The notes under the pieces are model-generated. The model was not told where the DNA came from. It did not search any database and saw only the letters and a list, made by a program, of their open reading frames with translations. A program made the position numbers and the translations under genes. Of a stretch of 64,000 nucleotides of DNA, positions 8,434-18,200 are shown in pieces (positions within the stretch are counted from its first letter, which is position 1; every line of letters begins with the position of its first letter). Source of the DNA: Brevundimonas sp. GTDB lineage: Bacteria > Pseudomonadota > Alphaproteobacteria > Caulobacterales > Caulobacteraceae. The stretch lies in NCBI RefSeq assembly GCF_030682035.1, contig NZ_JAUXQZ010000037.1, forward strand, positions 62,001 through 126,000. Direction: 5' to 3'.

Positions 8434-9371
8434 ACCTTCGCCGCCTCGAGGCGCGCCACTTCCCGCGCGCCGTAGAAGCGGGGCTCGAACCCCCTCATCC
8501 AGAACAGTTTTCCAATGCCGCGCGCAGTGCGGTCGTACATCTCCGCCCGCTTTGGACTGGCGATGACGGTCAGGGCCGCCGACGCGGCCCCCCAGACGGC
8601 GGTCTGCGCCGCGCCGATGGCCATCCAGCGCGCCACGCCCGGCCAGTCCTTCGCCGCGGCCGCCGTCTGGCTGGGCCCTTGGCCGTAGGCGAAGGCGCGC
8701 GCCAGGGCGTAGTTCAGGGTGGCCCGGTGGGCCGGCGCGAACTCCTCGACCCAGGCGTCAGCGGACCAGCCGAAGCGGCCGCCGCGCGCTGCGAGCGCCG
8801 CGAACAGGGCGTCGTCCTCGCCGCCGGCCTGATCCGTGCTCGCGTCGAACGGCGCGGGGCCGGGCAGGGCTGAGCTACGCACCATCAGTGAATTGCCGCA
8901 GCCGAAGGGACGATCGATCAGGCCGGTCCGCTCCGGCCCTTCACGGCCGAAGAACCGCTCGAGCCACGGTTTAAGCCAGGCGGCGGCGTCGGGCGCCCGC
9001 CCGGTGATCGGACCGAAGACGGCGTCGGCGCCTGTGTCCGCCTGGGCCTTCAGCAGGGCCGCGAGCCAGCCCGGCGAAGCCGCCTCATCGTCGTCGAGGA
9101 AGGCGATCAGCGGGGCGTTCGTCGCGGCCAGTCCTGCGTTGCGGGCGGTGGCGACGCCTGGTCGCGGGGCATGGACATAAGCGAGGGTCCAGGGCGAGTG
9201 CAGACGCAGGGCCTCGACGGTCGGCCCCGCCGATCCGACCGGATCATTGTCGACCACCATGATAGCGGACACCTGGTCAGCGACGCCGGTCTGGGCGAAC
9301 AGCGAGCGCAGGGCTCGCTCAAGGCTTTCGGGTCGCCTCAGCGTCGGGACAATGACGGCGACGTCGGCCAT
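8430..9371 (-). CDS. hfsG: Family 2 glycosyltransferase, HfsG-like
   Basis: 313 residues from ATG 9371, which overlaps the stop of the upstream GT2 gene as ATGA. The GT-A fold begins VAVIVPTLRRPESLERALRSL. The nucleotide-sugar motif is FLDDDEAASPGW, with the metal-binding acidic triad DDD at 93-95. An acceptor-side GGEDDALFAAL (ED motif) follows, and the C-terminal part is hydrophobic (ARWMAIGAAQTAVWGAASAALTVI). HfsG in Caulobacter adds GlcNAc to the lipid-linked holdfast intermediate. Which of the two adjacent GT2 proteins is the true HfsG is inferred from similarity in layout, not proven. Confidence 0.7.
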   Translation of the reverse strand: MADVAVIVPTLRRPESLERALRSLFAQTGVADQVSAIMVVDNDPVGSAGPTVEALRLHSPWTLAYVHAPRPGVATARNAGLAATNAPLIAFLDDDEAASPGWLAALLKAQADTGADAVFGPITGRAPDAAAWLKPWLERFFGREGPERTGLIDRPFGCGNSLMVRSSALPGPAPFDASTDQAGGEDDALFAALAARGGRFGWSADAWVEEFAPAHRATLNYALARAFAYGQGPSQTAAAAKDWPGVARWMAIGAAQTAVWGAASAALTVIASPKRAEMYDRTARGIGKLFWMRGFEPRFYGAREVARLEAAKV

Positions 9372-10309
9372 CACACCGCCTCCGCATAGAGGGCGGCGCG
9401 GTACAGACGCAGTGAGAACGCCCGCGCGCCCACTGGCAGCCAGGTCGTGTCGGCGCCGCTCCGCATCATCCGGCGCAGGCGAGGCAGGCCGGGCAGGCGC
9501 TTCAGCAGCCGGGCCGCCTTGTAGCTGGGATAGGTGGCGACGATTTCCGGGTGACGATGGGCCATGCGGGCGAAATTCGGGGCCGACTGTTCGTATTTGC
9601 CGGCGAGCGCCGCGACCGTGTCCAGCCCCATATGGGTGGCGGCGTTGTCGAGATGGACGACGCGGAACCGCCGCGACACCCGCATGGCCCATTCCACATC
9701 CTCCCAGCCCCAGCCGGTGAAGCCCGGGTCGAAGGCCTCGGCCTCGAACACGTCGCGGCGGACCAACAGGTTGGAGGTGTAGACGTATTTCTCGGGCTGT
9801 CTGGCTCGTTCGGTATAGGGCACGCACTCCGATTTCGCGGCCATGGCGCGGTGGACGGCGAAGCGAGCGTCGGTCGGGGCCTGCAGCAGTGAGAAGCCGC
9901 CAAAGGCCACCGCCGGGTCCTCCCGCGCGGCCAGATCAGCCCAGTCGCGCAGGAACCGCCGGTGGTCGGGCCGCATGTCGCTGTCGAGGAACAGCAGGCT
10001 GCCGCCGCGCGCGGCCGAGGCCAGCCGATTGCGCCCGATGGATCGCCCTTCGTTGGAGGCCAGGGTGATCAGCCGGACGGGCAGGGCCATGGCCTTGATC
10101 TGGCTGCTCAGCCGCCCCGTCAGGGCCGCGTCCCCGGTGCCGTCGTCCAGCAGGACAATCTCGACGGCGCCGCCCACCGAGGCGGCCTCCTCGTCGAGCA
10201 GGTTCAGCAACGCTGCGGGGTCGTCGCGCAGGAAGGGGATCAGCACCGAGACCGCGGGCTTCGCGGCCTTCCAGGCGGGGCTGTAGGTCATTTTCGCCCG
10301 CGCACTCAT
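9371..10309 (-). CDS. Family 2 glycosyltransferase, second in the hfs operon
   Basis: 312 residues from ATG 10309; the start overlaps the stop of the flippase gene as ATGA. It shows a GT-A fold: PAVSVLIPFLRDDPAALLNLL, the acidic EIVLLDDGTGD, a DxD motif LFLDSDMRPDHRRFL (D109, D111), and the galactosyltransferase-type GFTGWGWEDVEWAMR in the acceptor region. A basic C-terminal part (LLKRLPGLPRLRRMM) may bind membrane. It could correspond to HfsL, a holdfast glycosyltransferase described in Hirschia and Caulobacter, or to HfsJ; a phylogeny would be needed to say which. Confidence 0.8.
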   Translation of the reverse strand: MSARAKMTYSPAWKAAKPAVSVLIPFLRDDPAALLNLLDEEAASVGGAVEIVLLDDGTGDAALTGRLSSQIKAMALPVRLITLASNEGRSIGRNRLASAARGGSLLFLDSDMRPDHRRFLRDWADLAAREDPAVAFGGFSLLQAPTDARFAVHRAMAAKSECVPYTERARQPEKYVYTSNLLVRRDVFEAEAFDPGFTGWGWEDVEWAMRVSRRFRVVHLDNAATHMGLDTVAALAGKYEQSAPNFARMAHRHPEIVATYPSYKAARLLKRLPGLPRLRRMMRSGADTTWLPVGARAFSLRLYRAALYAEAV

Positions 10310-11754
10310 GCCGTCGCTCCCCGCATTCCGTGCTGCGCGAGAAGGCGAAGTGCCAGGTCGCGCACGCCCGCGGCATTCAGGGTCAGGGCCGCGGTCGCAT
10401 AGACGATCGCGCCCACGCTCGCGTCGAGCACCAGTTCGCCGAAGCCGCCGATGGCGGGCAGCCTTGAGACCACCATCGCCATGATCCCCGTCGCCACGGC
10501 GCAACGCGCCAGACTCTCCCAGGGGATCGGCAAGGCCACGACGCGACGGCCGATCAACATGGTCACGACCATGCCCATGCCGAAGCTGGCCGCCGTGGCC
10601 CAGGCGGCGCCCATCAGGCCGAAACGCGGCACCAGGATCAGGTTCAGGATAACATTCAGGCCCGCTGGAACGGCCATGGCGATCAACAGCCGACGGGTCT
10701 TCTTGCCGAGGGTGAAGGCTTGGCCGAAATAATAGGCGGTGAGGCCGAACAGCAGGGCCGACAGGGCGATCCACGGCGTCACGCTGGCCGCCGCCGTCCG
10801 CAGCTCCTCGCCGATCAGAACCTCGGCAAGCGGCTGCGAGACGAGCGCCACACCCGCCGCCGCGGGCAGACCGATCAGCAGGAAGGTCGACAGCTGTTCG
10901 CGCGCGGCGACCTTGAGCCGGTCCATCCCGCCGCGCTCCAGCGCCATGACCAGCGCCGGCTGTCCGGCCGTGCCGAGCCACAGGAACAGGACGTCCAGCG
11001 TCCGGTTGGCGATGGAATAGCTGGCGTGATAGGCGCCCACGGCCGCCTCACCCAGATACGCATCCAGAACAAAGCGGTCGGTCGAGGACAGCACAACCGT
11101 CAGGGCCAGCGAGGCGGCGATCGGATAGCCGTACTGGGCGTAGTCGCGCACGCGGCCGGCCTCGAATGCGCCGCCCCGCGCCTGTTTCAGCTCGCCAGGC
11201 AGGACGAAGGGCAGGGCGGCCAGAGGGGCCAGTCCGAGGCCCAGCAGGGGCGCCGCGCCGCCGGCGCCCGAGAGCGCGAAGCTGACGCCGATCACCAGAC
11301 CGCCCACGGTCACGGCCATGTCCAGCCGGGCGGATTTGCCCACTTCGCCTTCCGCGCGGAAACGCTCCTGGCCCAGTTTGACCAGGCAGCGCGCCGGGGC
11401 GCCGGCCAGACCGGCCGCCAGCGCCAGTTTGAACAGGGGGTCAGCGGGCAGGAGCCAGACCCCCAGCCCGGCCACGATGATGAACCCGGCGCTGAGCACA
11501 AAGGCGGTGCGGTACAGGCTGGCGAAATGGCCTGGGGCCGCGCCGGGGGTCTGGGCGGCCCAGAAGCGCGCCATCGCCGCCTCCAGCCAGCTGAACACCG
11601 CCACATGGGCGAGTGTCATCACTGAAAAGGCAAGGGCGTAGCGACCGAAATCCTCGGGGCTGAGCAGGCGGGTGAACAGGACGATGGCCAGGAAGCCGAC
11701 CACGCCCTGCACGATATTCGCCGGCAGATAGCCCCAGACGCCGCGCCAGAACAT
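10306..11754 (-). CDS. hfsF: Oligosaccharide flippase, HfsF-like (Wzx/MOP family)
   Basis: 482 residues from ATG 11754 (MFWRGVWGYLPANIVQGVVGFLAIVLFTRLLSP). The longer open frame upstream overlaps hfsE and looks non-coding. About 12-14 hydrophobic segments and the N-terminal Wzx signature (ANIVQGVVGFLAIVLFTRLLSPEDFGRYALAFS) identify a polysaccharide flippase that moves undecaprenyl-linked repeat units across the inner membrane. It lies 13 bp after the hfsE stop and overlaps the following GT2 gene by 4 bp, which suggests one operon, hfsE-F-GT-GT. Confidence 0.83.
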   Translation of the reverse strand: MFWRGVWGYLPANIVQGVVGFLAIVLFTRLLSPEDFGRYALAFSVMTLAHVAVFSWLEAAMARFWAAQTPGAAPGHFASLYRTAFVLSAGFIIVAGLGVWLLPADPLFKLALAAGLAGAPARCLVKLGQERFRAEGEVGKSARLDMAVTVGGLVIGVSFALSGAGGAAPLLGLGLAPLAALPFVLPGELKQARGGAFEAGRVRDYAQYGYPIAASLALTVVLSSTDRFVLDAYLGEAAVGAYHASYSIANRTLDVLFLWLGTAGQPALVMALERGGMDRLKVAAREQLSTFLLIGLPAAAGVALVSQPLAEVLIGEELRTAAASVTPWIALSALLFGLTAYYFGQAFTLGKKTRRLLIAMAVPAGLNVILNLILVPRFGLMGAAWATAASFGMGMVVTMLIGRRVVALPIPWESLARCAVATGIMAMVVSRLPAIGGFGELVLDASVGAIVYATAALTLNAAGVRDLALRLLAQHGMRGATA

Positions 11755-11767
11755 CAGCGCCCCCCGT

Positions 11768-13345
11768 TCATCGGACCGCCGAACGGTCACCCAGCAGCAC
11801 CGGCACGGTGACGGCCATGATCCACAGATCCATCCACAGCGACTGACGCTCGACATAGTCGATGTCGAGTTGCACCCGGCGGCGCACGTCCTGGGCGGTG
11901 TGCAGCGGTCCGCGTGAGCCATTGACGGCGGCCCAGCCGGTCATGCCGGGCTTGATGCGGTGGCGGTGGGCGTAGTCAGCGACCAGACGGGCGCTCTCGA
12001 CGTGGCCGGTCTTCATGCCGATGGCGTGCGGCCGGGGGCCGACCAGCGACATCTCGCCGGCGATGACGTTGAGCAGTTGCGGCAGTTCGTCGAGGCTGGT
12101 CTTGCGGATGAAGCGGCCGATGCGGGTGACGCGGTCGTCGTCGTGGGTCACCTGCCGGCTGGCCGTGGCGTCGGCGGCTTCCTGCTTCATCGAGCGGAAT
12201 TTCCACACCACGATTTCCTCGTGGTTGAAGCCATGGCGGCGCTGGCGGAAGAAGATCGGCCCCGGACTGTCCAGCCGGATGGCCAGAGCCACGATCGCCA
12301 TGGGGATGGCCAGCAGGACCAGGGCGATCAGACCCAGGACCATGTCCTGCAGTCGCTTGTTGAAGGCCCGCCGGTCGTCATCGACCGGACCCTGCACATC
12401 GGCGAGTGGCGCGGCCGCCAGCCGGTCCAGAGCCGTTCGTGTCTCGGCTTCGTCATTCGGTTCGACCAGCAGCGTGACCTCATGCGGCAGCGTCCGCAGG
12501 GTGGCGTTGAGCTCGCGCACCCGCGCCTCGGCCCGGGGGTCGATGGCCAGGACGATGCGGTCGACATAGGGCGTCATCTTGTGGGTCAGCAGGTCCGCGG
12601 CCGTGCCCAGGACCGGTACGCCCTCGATGGCCCGCGGGCTGCGCGCCAGCCGGTCGTCGAAAATGCCCAGCACATTGAGGTCGCGCCGCTTCAGCGCCTC
12701 GCGGATCAGGGACTCGGCATGCCTTGTCGCCCCGACCAGCACGATATTGGGCGTCAGGGCGCCCGAGGCGCGCCACCGCCCGACCATGTCGCTCCAGCCG
12801 ATGTGCAGGGCGTTTAGCGTGATCAGCACCAGTCCGGCCCAGATCAGATAGGCCGGCGCCTGCGCCTCAGTCCCGCGCAGGGCCCAGCCGGAGACCAGCG
12901 TCACGACCGCGCCCGCCAGCACCACGAGGGCGACCGAGGCCAGATGCCGCGCTGTCTTCTGGCCGCGCGCGAACCGGTATCGCCCCAGCGACCGCATCAG
13001 CCCCAGCACGGCCACCGCGCCGAGGACGAAGGGCATGACCCGCGACACCTCGGTATGGATCAGGGCGCCCGGCGCCGCCGCCCATGCGCACAGCAGGCTG
13101 ACTGCGACCACGGCCAGGGTGTCGAAGGCGCGGAAATAGTGAGCCGCCAGCCGCGAGGCGTGCCGCTGACGCGCGTTCAGCCAGACTTCAGGGCGAAAAG
13201 GGCCGCGCCGCGCCGCACCCTGGGCGGCGGCGTCCGCCGACGCGGATACGGCCGCCGCGGCCAGGGCCTGCAGGCCGGAGGCGTCCATGACGCCCGTCCG
13301 GGAAAGGGCGACGTCGAACGAATGGCGGCGGGCGGTTTCGGTCAT
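11768..13345 (-). CDS. hfsE: Undecaprenyl-phosphate sugar-1-phosphate transferase, HfsE-like
   Basis: 525 residues from ATG 13345; a GTG at 13381 would add 12 residues. Four or five TM segments (about residues 60-170) precede a CoA-binding-like domain (NIVLVGATRHAESLIREALKRRDLNVLGIFDD). A further TM (LGLIALVLLAIPMAIVALAIRLD) leads into the bacterial sugar transferase domain. That domain has GPIFFRQRRHGFN, VWKFRSM, the catalytic-site TSLDELPQLLNVIAGEMSLVGPRP, and RIKPGMTGWAAVNG. This is the PHPT initiating enzyme for holdfast polysaccharide, first gene of the leftward operon. Caulobacter has redundant paralogues (PssY, PssZ), so the exact orthology is less sure than the family. Confidence 0.83.
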   Translation of the reverse strand: MTETARRHSFDVALSRTGVMDASGLQALAAAAVSASADAAAQGAARRGPFRPEVWLNARQRHASRLAAHYFRAFDTLAVVAVSLLCAWAAAPGALIHTEVSRVMPFVLGAVAVLGLMRSLGRYRFARGQKTARHLASVALVVLAGAVVTLVSGWALRGTEAQAPAYLIWAGLVLITLNALHIGWSDMVGRWRASGALTPNIVLVGATRHAESLIREALKRRDLNVLGIFDDRLARSPRAIEGVPVLGTAADLLTHKMTPYVDRIVLAIDPRAEARVRELNATLRTLPHEVTLLVEPNDEAETRTALDRLAAAPLADVQGPVDDDRRAFNKRLQDMVLGLIALVLLAIPMAIVALAIRLDSPGPIFFRQRRHGFNHEEIVVWKFRSMKQEAADATASRQVTHDDDRVTRIGRFIRKTSLDELPQLLNVIAGEMSLVGPRPHAIGMKTGHVESARLVADYAHRHRIKPGMTGWAAVNGSRGPLHTAQDVRRRVQLDIDYVERQSLWMDLWIMAVTVPVLLGDRSAVR

Positions 13346-13478
13346 GGGGCTCGGCGGGGAGTTCGCGCCCACCATGCACACCCGCCCTCACTGTCCCGTT
13401 AACGCGGGGCCATTCGCGGGCGCCGCGCGTGTTGACCGTTGCGCCCGTCCGTTTGCTCGGCTAATCACGCCGCCTGCC

Positions 13479-13570
13479 GGAGACGTGGCCGAGTGGCTGA
13501 AGGCAACGGTTTGCTAAATCGTCGTACCCTGTAAGGGGTACCCAGGGTTCGAATCCCTGCGTCTCCGCCA
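13479..13570 (+). tRNA. tRNA-Ser (anticodon GCT)
   Basis: Acceptor stem GGAGACG pairs with CGTCTCC, followed by G and an encoded CCA. The anticodon loop TTGCTAA gives GCT. A long variable arm (TACCC-TGTAA-GGGTA) marks it as class II serine tRNA. The T arm is CAGGGTTCGAATCCCTG. Total length is 92 bases. Confidence 0.95.
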
Positions 13571-13820
13571 GACAACCCGGCCCGCATCTGGCATCCAGGC
13601 AACGTAGGCTTGTCCGCGCGCAAATTCTGGCGCGCGGAGTTGGCTCAACCCGCCCAGCCTTGTTCCGGATAGCGCCCTGCAGGGGTTGGTGCTTTTTCAG
13701 CGGCGAGGCGTTCCACCATGCCGCCTCCGCGACGGACCCCCGTCCGAACCTTTCGGCCGACGGCCCCCCGGGCGTCCCGTTCTCTGACAGTGCGGGCCGG
13801 GGAAGAATTTGAGGTGGTGA

Positions 13821-14828
13821 ATGGGCTGGTCTTCGCTCCTCGTAATCGGAGCCTCCGCCGGCGGGGTCGATGCGTTGCGGTCCATGGTTGCGGGCCTGCG
13901 GCGGGATTTGGCGGCTCCAGTCCTGATCGTGCTCCATATCGGCGCGCACCGGAGTGAACTTCCGGCCTTGCTCAGCGCCGCCGGTCCGCTGCCTGCAAAA
14001 CACGCAGACGACAACGAACGGATGCAGGTCGGGCAGATCTACATCGCACCGCCCGACCGACACATGATTGTCGCCGGTCCCGGGCTGCGTCTCACGCGGG
14101 GGCCTCGGGAAAACTGGGCGAGACCGGCGATCAATCCATTGTTCCGAAGCGCCGCCGAGCATTATGGCCGGTCCGCGATCGGGGTGATCCTGACGGGCCG
14201 CTTGAATGACGGGACGGCAGGTCTATACGAAATCAGGTGCCACGGTGGCGTCACTGTCGTCCAGGACCCCGATGACGCGGCCTGGCCCGACATGCCGAGA
14301 AGCGCCGTGACGCATGGCGCGCCGGACTACTGTCCGCCGCTCGCTGAGATCGCGGCGCTGCTCAACCGGCTGGTCGCCGAAAGCCAGGGCGGCAAGGCGG
14401 TCGTCATCCCCTCACAGGCTCTTGAAGAAGGTCGAGCCATGAAAGACGGACAAGAATTCGATCCGCCCGTCGCGGTCACCTGCCCCGACTGCGGCGGCGC
14501 GTTGCGCCGACAGGAGGTGGGCACGCTGATCGAGTATCGCTGTCACATCCAGCACGTCTACACGGCCGAAGTCCTGGCCGAGGCGCAGTTCGACCAGATG
14601 GAGCGGGTGATGCGCGCGGGAGAACGCATCGTGCATGAACGCTCCGAATTTTGCCGCCAGATGGCAGTTCGGGCTGCGACGACAGGGGCGGGCGACGAGG
14701 AGCGCTCGTGGCGCGCCGCCGAGCGGCAAGCGCTGGACCGGGCCTATGAGCTCCGCGATCTGATCGAGCAGGACTGGATCAGACCCGAGACCGATCCCCG
14801 ACCGATCCTGGCGATGGCCGCAGATTAG
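13821..14828 (+). CDS. Stand-alone CheB-type methylesterase with a Cys-rich C-terminal extension
   Basis: 335 residues. Residues 5-185 are a CheB catalytic domain with the expected triad: Ser12 in IGASAGG, His39 in VLHIGAH, and Asp130 in TGRLNDGTAG. There is no receiver domain in front, so it is not a classical CheB. The C-terminal part carries CPDCGG (221-226), Cys241 and His245 (a possible zinc site), then a long charged helical region. Proteins of this build occur beside CheB-CheR-PAS hybrid kinases, as here (convergent with the response regulator; stops overlap by 4 bp). The substrate is unknown; they may act on non-chemotaxis receptors. Confidence 0.8.
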   Translation: MGWSSLLVIGASAGGVDALRSMVAGLRRDLAAPVLIVLHIGAHRSELPALLSAAGPLPAKHADDNERMQVGQIYIAPPDRHMIVAGPGLRLTRGPRENWARPAINPLFRSAAEHYGRSAIGVILTGRLNDGTAGLYEIRCHGGVTVVQDPDDAAWPDMPRSAVTHGAPDYCPPLAEIAALLNRLVAESQGGKAVVIPSQALEEGRAMKDGQEFDPPVAVTCPDCGGALRRQEVGTLIEYRCHIQHVYTAEVLAEAQFDQMERVMRAGERIVHERSEFCRQMAVRAATTGAGDEERSWRAAERQALDRAYELRDLIEQDWIRPETDPRPILAMAAD

Positions 14829-15244
14829 AGCCGCACGGGGCCGACGCCCTGTTCGATCAAGGAATGGCGCGACGGGCGATCACACAGTGAACGGATCATG
14901 TCTTCCAGGTCGAAGTTGGTGAAGGGCTTGGTCAGGCGGCGCTGGCCCTTGAAAGCTTCTGGCAGCGCCCAGTCTCCGTAACCGCTCGAAAAGGCGAACG
15001 GGATGCCCCTCTTCACAAGAAGTTCGGCGACCGGAAAAACATCGCCGCCCCGGATCGTCACGTCCAGCAACGCCGCGTCCAGCGGCTCATCGCGCGCCAG
15101 CTTCATGGCGGCGTCCAGTGTGCCGGCGGGGCCGACAATCTCGCAGTCGAGATAGGTCAGGGCGTCTTCGATGATCATGGCGATCAGCATTTCGTCCTCG
15201 ACAACCAGCACGCGCTGGCTCCGGGGGGCATTCTGGGTCGTCAT
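14825..15244 (-). CDS. Single-domain response regulator
   Basis: 139 residues forming one receiver domain. The acidic pocket is VVEDE (16-18), the phosphorylation site Asp61 in ALLDVTIRGG, the switch Ser in FAFSSGYG, and Lys106 in LTKPF. There is no output domain. The ATG at 15244 overlaps the TGA of the upstream kinase gene (ATGA), so it is translationally coupled and is the likely phosphoacceptor of that HWE kinase. Single receivers beside HWE kinases are common in alphaproteobacteria and often work as phosphate sinks or relay proteins. Confidence 0.88.
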   Translation of the reverse strand: MTTQNAPRSQRVLVVEDEMLIAMIIEDALTYLDCEIVGPAGTLDAAMKLARDEPLDAALLDVTIRGGDVFPVAELLVKRGIPFAFSSGYGDWALPEAFKGQRRLTKPFTNFDLEDMIRSLCDRPSRHSLIEQGVGPVRL

Positions 15245-18200
15245 GAGGCATTCTCCTCGACGTCGCGGACACCCAATCGGCCGACTTCTTCAGTCAACGG
15301 TATCTCAATCACACAAATCAGGCCGGAAGTGAGAAATTCTCGTTGCACCCTGGCGTCGAACTCGTAACTCAGGGCGCGCTCGATAAGCGTCGTGCCGAAA
15401 CCGCGTCTGGTCGGCGGCTCGACCGGCGGGCCGCCGCTTTCGGCCCACTCGATCCGCAGGGCCGGAGCCTGTCCGTCGTCAACCGCCCCCCAACGAATGT
15501 CCATGCGCCCGTCCTCGAGCGAAAGGGCGCCGTATTTGGCTGCGTTGGTCGTCAGTTCGTGGATAGCCATGCTCAAGGCCATTCCAGCCCTGGGCGTCAA
15601 GGTGACATCCTCGCCGGAGACGGTCACCCGGCCGGCGGTTCCCTGGTAGGGCGCCAGCTCGGTCTGGACGATCTCGGCAAGGGTGACACCCATTCGCCCG
15701 CCCTGGGTCAGCAGGCTGTGGGCCTTGGCGATGGCCTGGATGCGGCCTTCGATGCTGAACGCGAGCTCTTGCGGTGTTCCCGCGGTCTTGGCGGTCTGGG
15801 CCACCACCGACGACACCACCGCAAGGATGTTTTTGACCCTGTGATCCAGTTCGCCCAACAGCAGGGCTGACTGGCGTTCGGCTTGCTTGCTCTTGGTGAC
15901 GTCGGCGAACAGAACACCCAGGCGGCGCTGGGTTCCGTCATCGATCCTGAAAGCATAGATCGTCAGATCGCGGCCTTGCGTCTCAAGGCGGCGGTCGGTC
16001 CTGATCGGATCGCCGGTCTCAACAACCGAGTCATAAAGATCGAACCACGCCTCCGATTCTCCCGGCACCACTTCGCGGATGGTCCTTCCCACGACACTGC
16101 TCACGCCGGAGTGGCCCGAGAACGCGGGATTGGTCACGAGATAGCGATAGTCGCTTGGCTCGCTCGCCTCGGTCTCGACCTTCTCGATGATGCAGAAGCC
16201 CTGATCGATCGCCTCGAACAGCGTCCGGTATCGCTCCTCGCTGGCGCCAAGGGCGGCGCTGGCGCGCCTGTTTTCGGAAATGTCATGAGCGACCTTTGAG
16301 GCGCCGACGATCGTGCCATCGGCACTCTTGATCGGCGACACGGTCAATGAGATCTCGACCAGGCTTCCGTCCTTGCGTTGGCGAACGGTTTCGAAATTAT
16401 CCACGCGTTCCCCGCGCCTGACACGCTCCAGAATCGTGACCTCTTCACTTCGCCGATCGGGCGGAATGAGGATTGTGAGCGGTTGGCCCAAGGCGTCCTT
16501 GGCGGAATATCCAAACAGCCGCTCGGCTCCGGGATTCCAGCTGGTGATGCGCCCGTCCAGATCGCCGCTGATGATCGCATCGTCGGACGAGTCGATGATC
16601 GCGGCGAGAACGGCGCGGTTAATTTCCGCCCGCTTGCGTTCGGAAATATCAACGAACGTAACCACCACGCCGTTGATGACATTGTTAACATCGCGGTAGG
16701 GCCGCACCGTCATTTGATACGAATGGTCACTCGCGATCACCTCGACCTCGCGCTCGACCGGAACCAGGGTGCGGATGACCTGGCGCACATCCTGCTCCAG
16801 GCCGTTTCGGGCCAGGTGGGAGACGATGTCGGTGATGGGTCGCCCTTCATCGCCCTTGCGCACATTGAACAGGTCGAGAATCGTCGGGGTGAACCGCTTG
16901 ATGCGCAAATCGCCGTCCAGAAACAGGGTCGCGATCGACGTTGAATCGATCAGGTTGGCCATGTCGCTGTTGAGATCGGTGAGGTTTTCGTTGCGGGTCG
17001 CCAGTTCGGCGTTGACCGTCTGTAGCTCCTCGTTGATCGACTGCAATTCCTCTTTCGAAGTCTCCAGTTCCTCGTTGGCGGATTGCAGCTCTTCGTTGAC
17101 TGACTGGTATTCCTCGTTGGAGGATTGCAGTTCTTCGTTCGCGGTTTCCAGTTCTTCAGTAACCGTCTGAAGTTGCTCGCGTGTTATATTCCACTCGTTG
17201 TCCGGGGCCTCCGGGCCGCCGGTCCTGGCTTGCGTCGGCCGGTTCGCGACGGCCTGGAACGCCACGAGCACCAGGCCTGCATCCCCTTCTTGCCCAGGTA
17301 GCGCCTCCACCACCAGATTGACGGTTTCTGTGCGGTCCGCGACGTGGAACTCAATCCCCGGCTCGACGACCCGCGTCTGGCTGGAGCGGGCCTTTTTGAG
17401 CGCCGTCCGCAACGGAAGGCGCAGATCGGCATGCACAAGTTTTGACAGGTTGAAACTGGCCGGTCCGGTGGCGGGTTCAAGGTATTTGGCGATCGACCCG
17501 AAGAATTGCCGCACGTCCTGATGCTGGTCGATGACGACATAGGCGGGCGTGAACTGCTCCAGCACCCGCGACAGGCCGGGCTTGATCTCCGGATCAGCCG
17601 CGCCCGGGGGCGCTACCTGAGCCGGGTCGATGGTCCGGGCGAGCCGCACCGGAGGCATGGGGATGGACGGTGCGACCCCGCCGAGCCGCCGGGACAGCCG
17701 GTGCTTCTTGTCGATGGACTCGAACAGCCGACCATGCGCCGTCAACGCTTCCGACGCGCCCATCAGGACCACGCCGTCCGGCTTGAGCCCATAGTGAAAC
17801 ATCTGGACGACGCGCTTCTGCAGCGGGGCCGCGAAATAGATCATCAGGTTGCGACACGATATCAGATCGAGCTTAGAGAATGGCGGATCCTTGACCATGT
17901 CGTGGATCGAGAACAGGCACATTTCGCGCAGGTCTTTCGACACTCGATAGTGCTCGCCGTCCCGCTGGAAATATCGCTCGAGCCGCTGCGGTGAAACGTC
18001 AGCGGCGATGGTGTCGGGATAGAGCCCCGCCCTGGCGATCACGATGGCCTGATCGTCGATGTCGGTGGCGAAAATCTGAATTCTGCGCGGGCGGTCGGCC
18101 AGCGCCTGGGCTTCCTTGAACAGGATCGCCAACGAATAGGCTTCCTCCCCGGTGGCGCAGCCCGGAACCCAGACGCGGATGATGTCCTCCGCCCCGCCCC

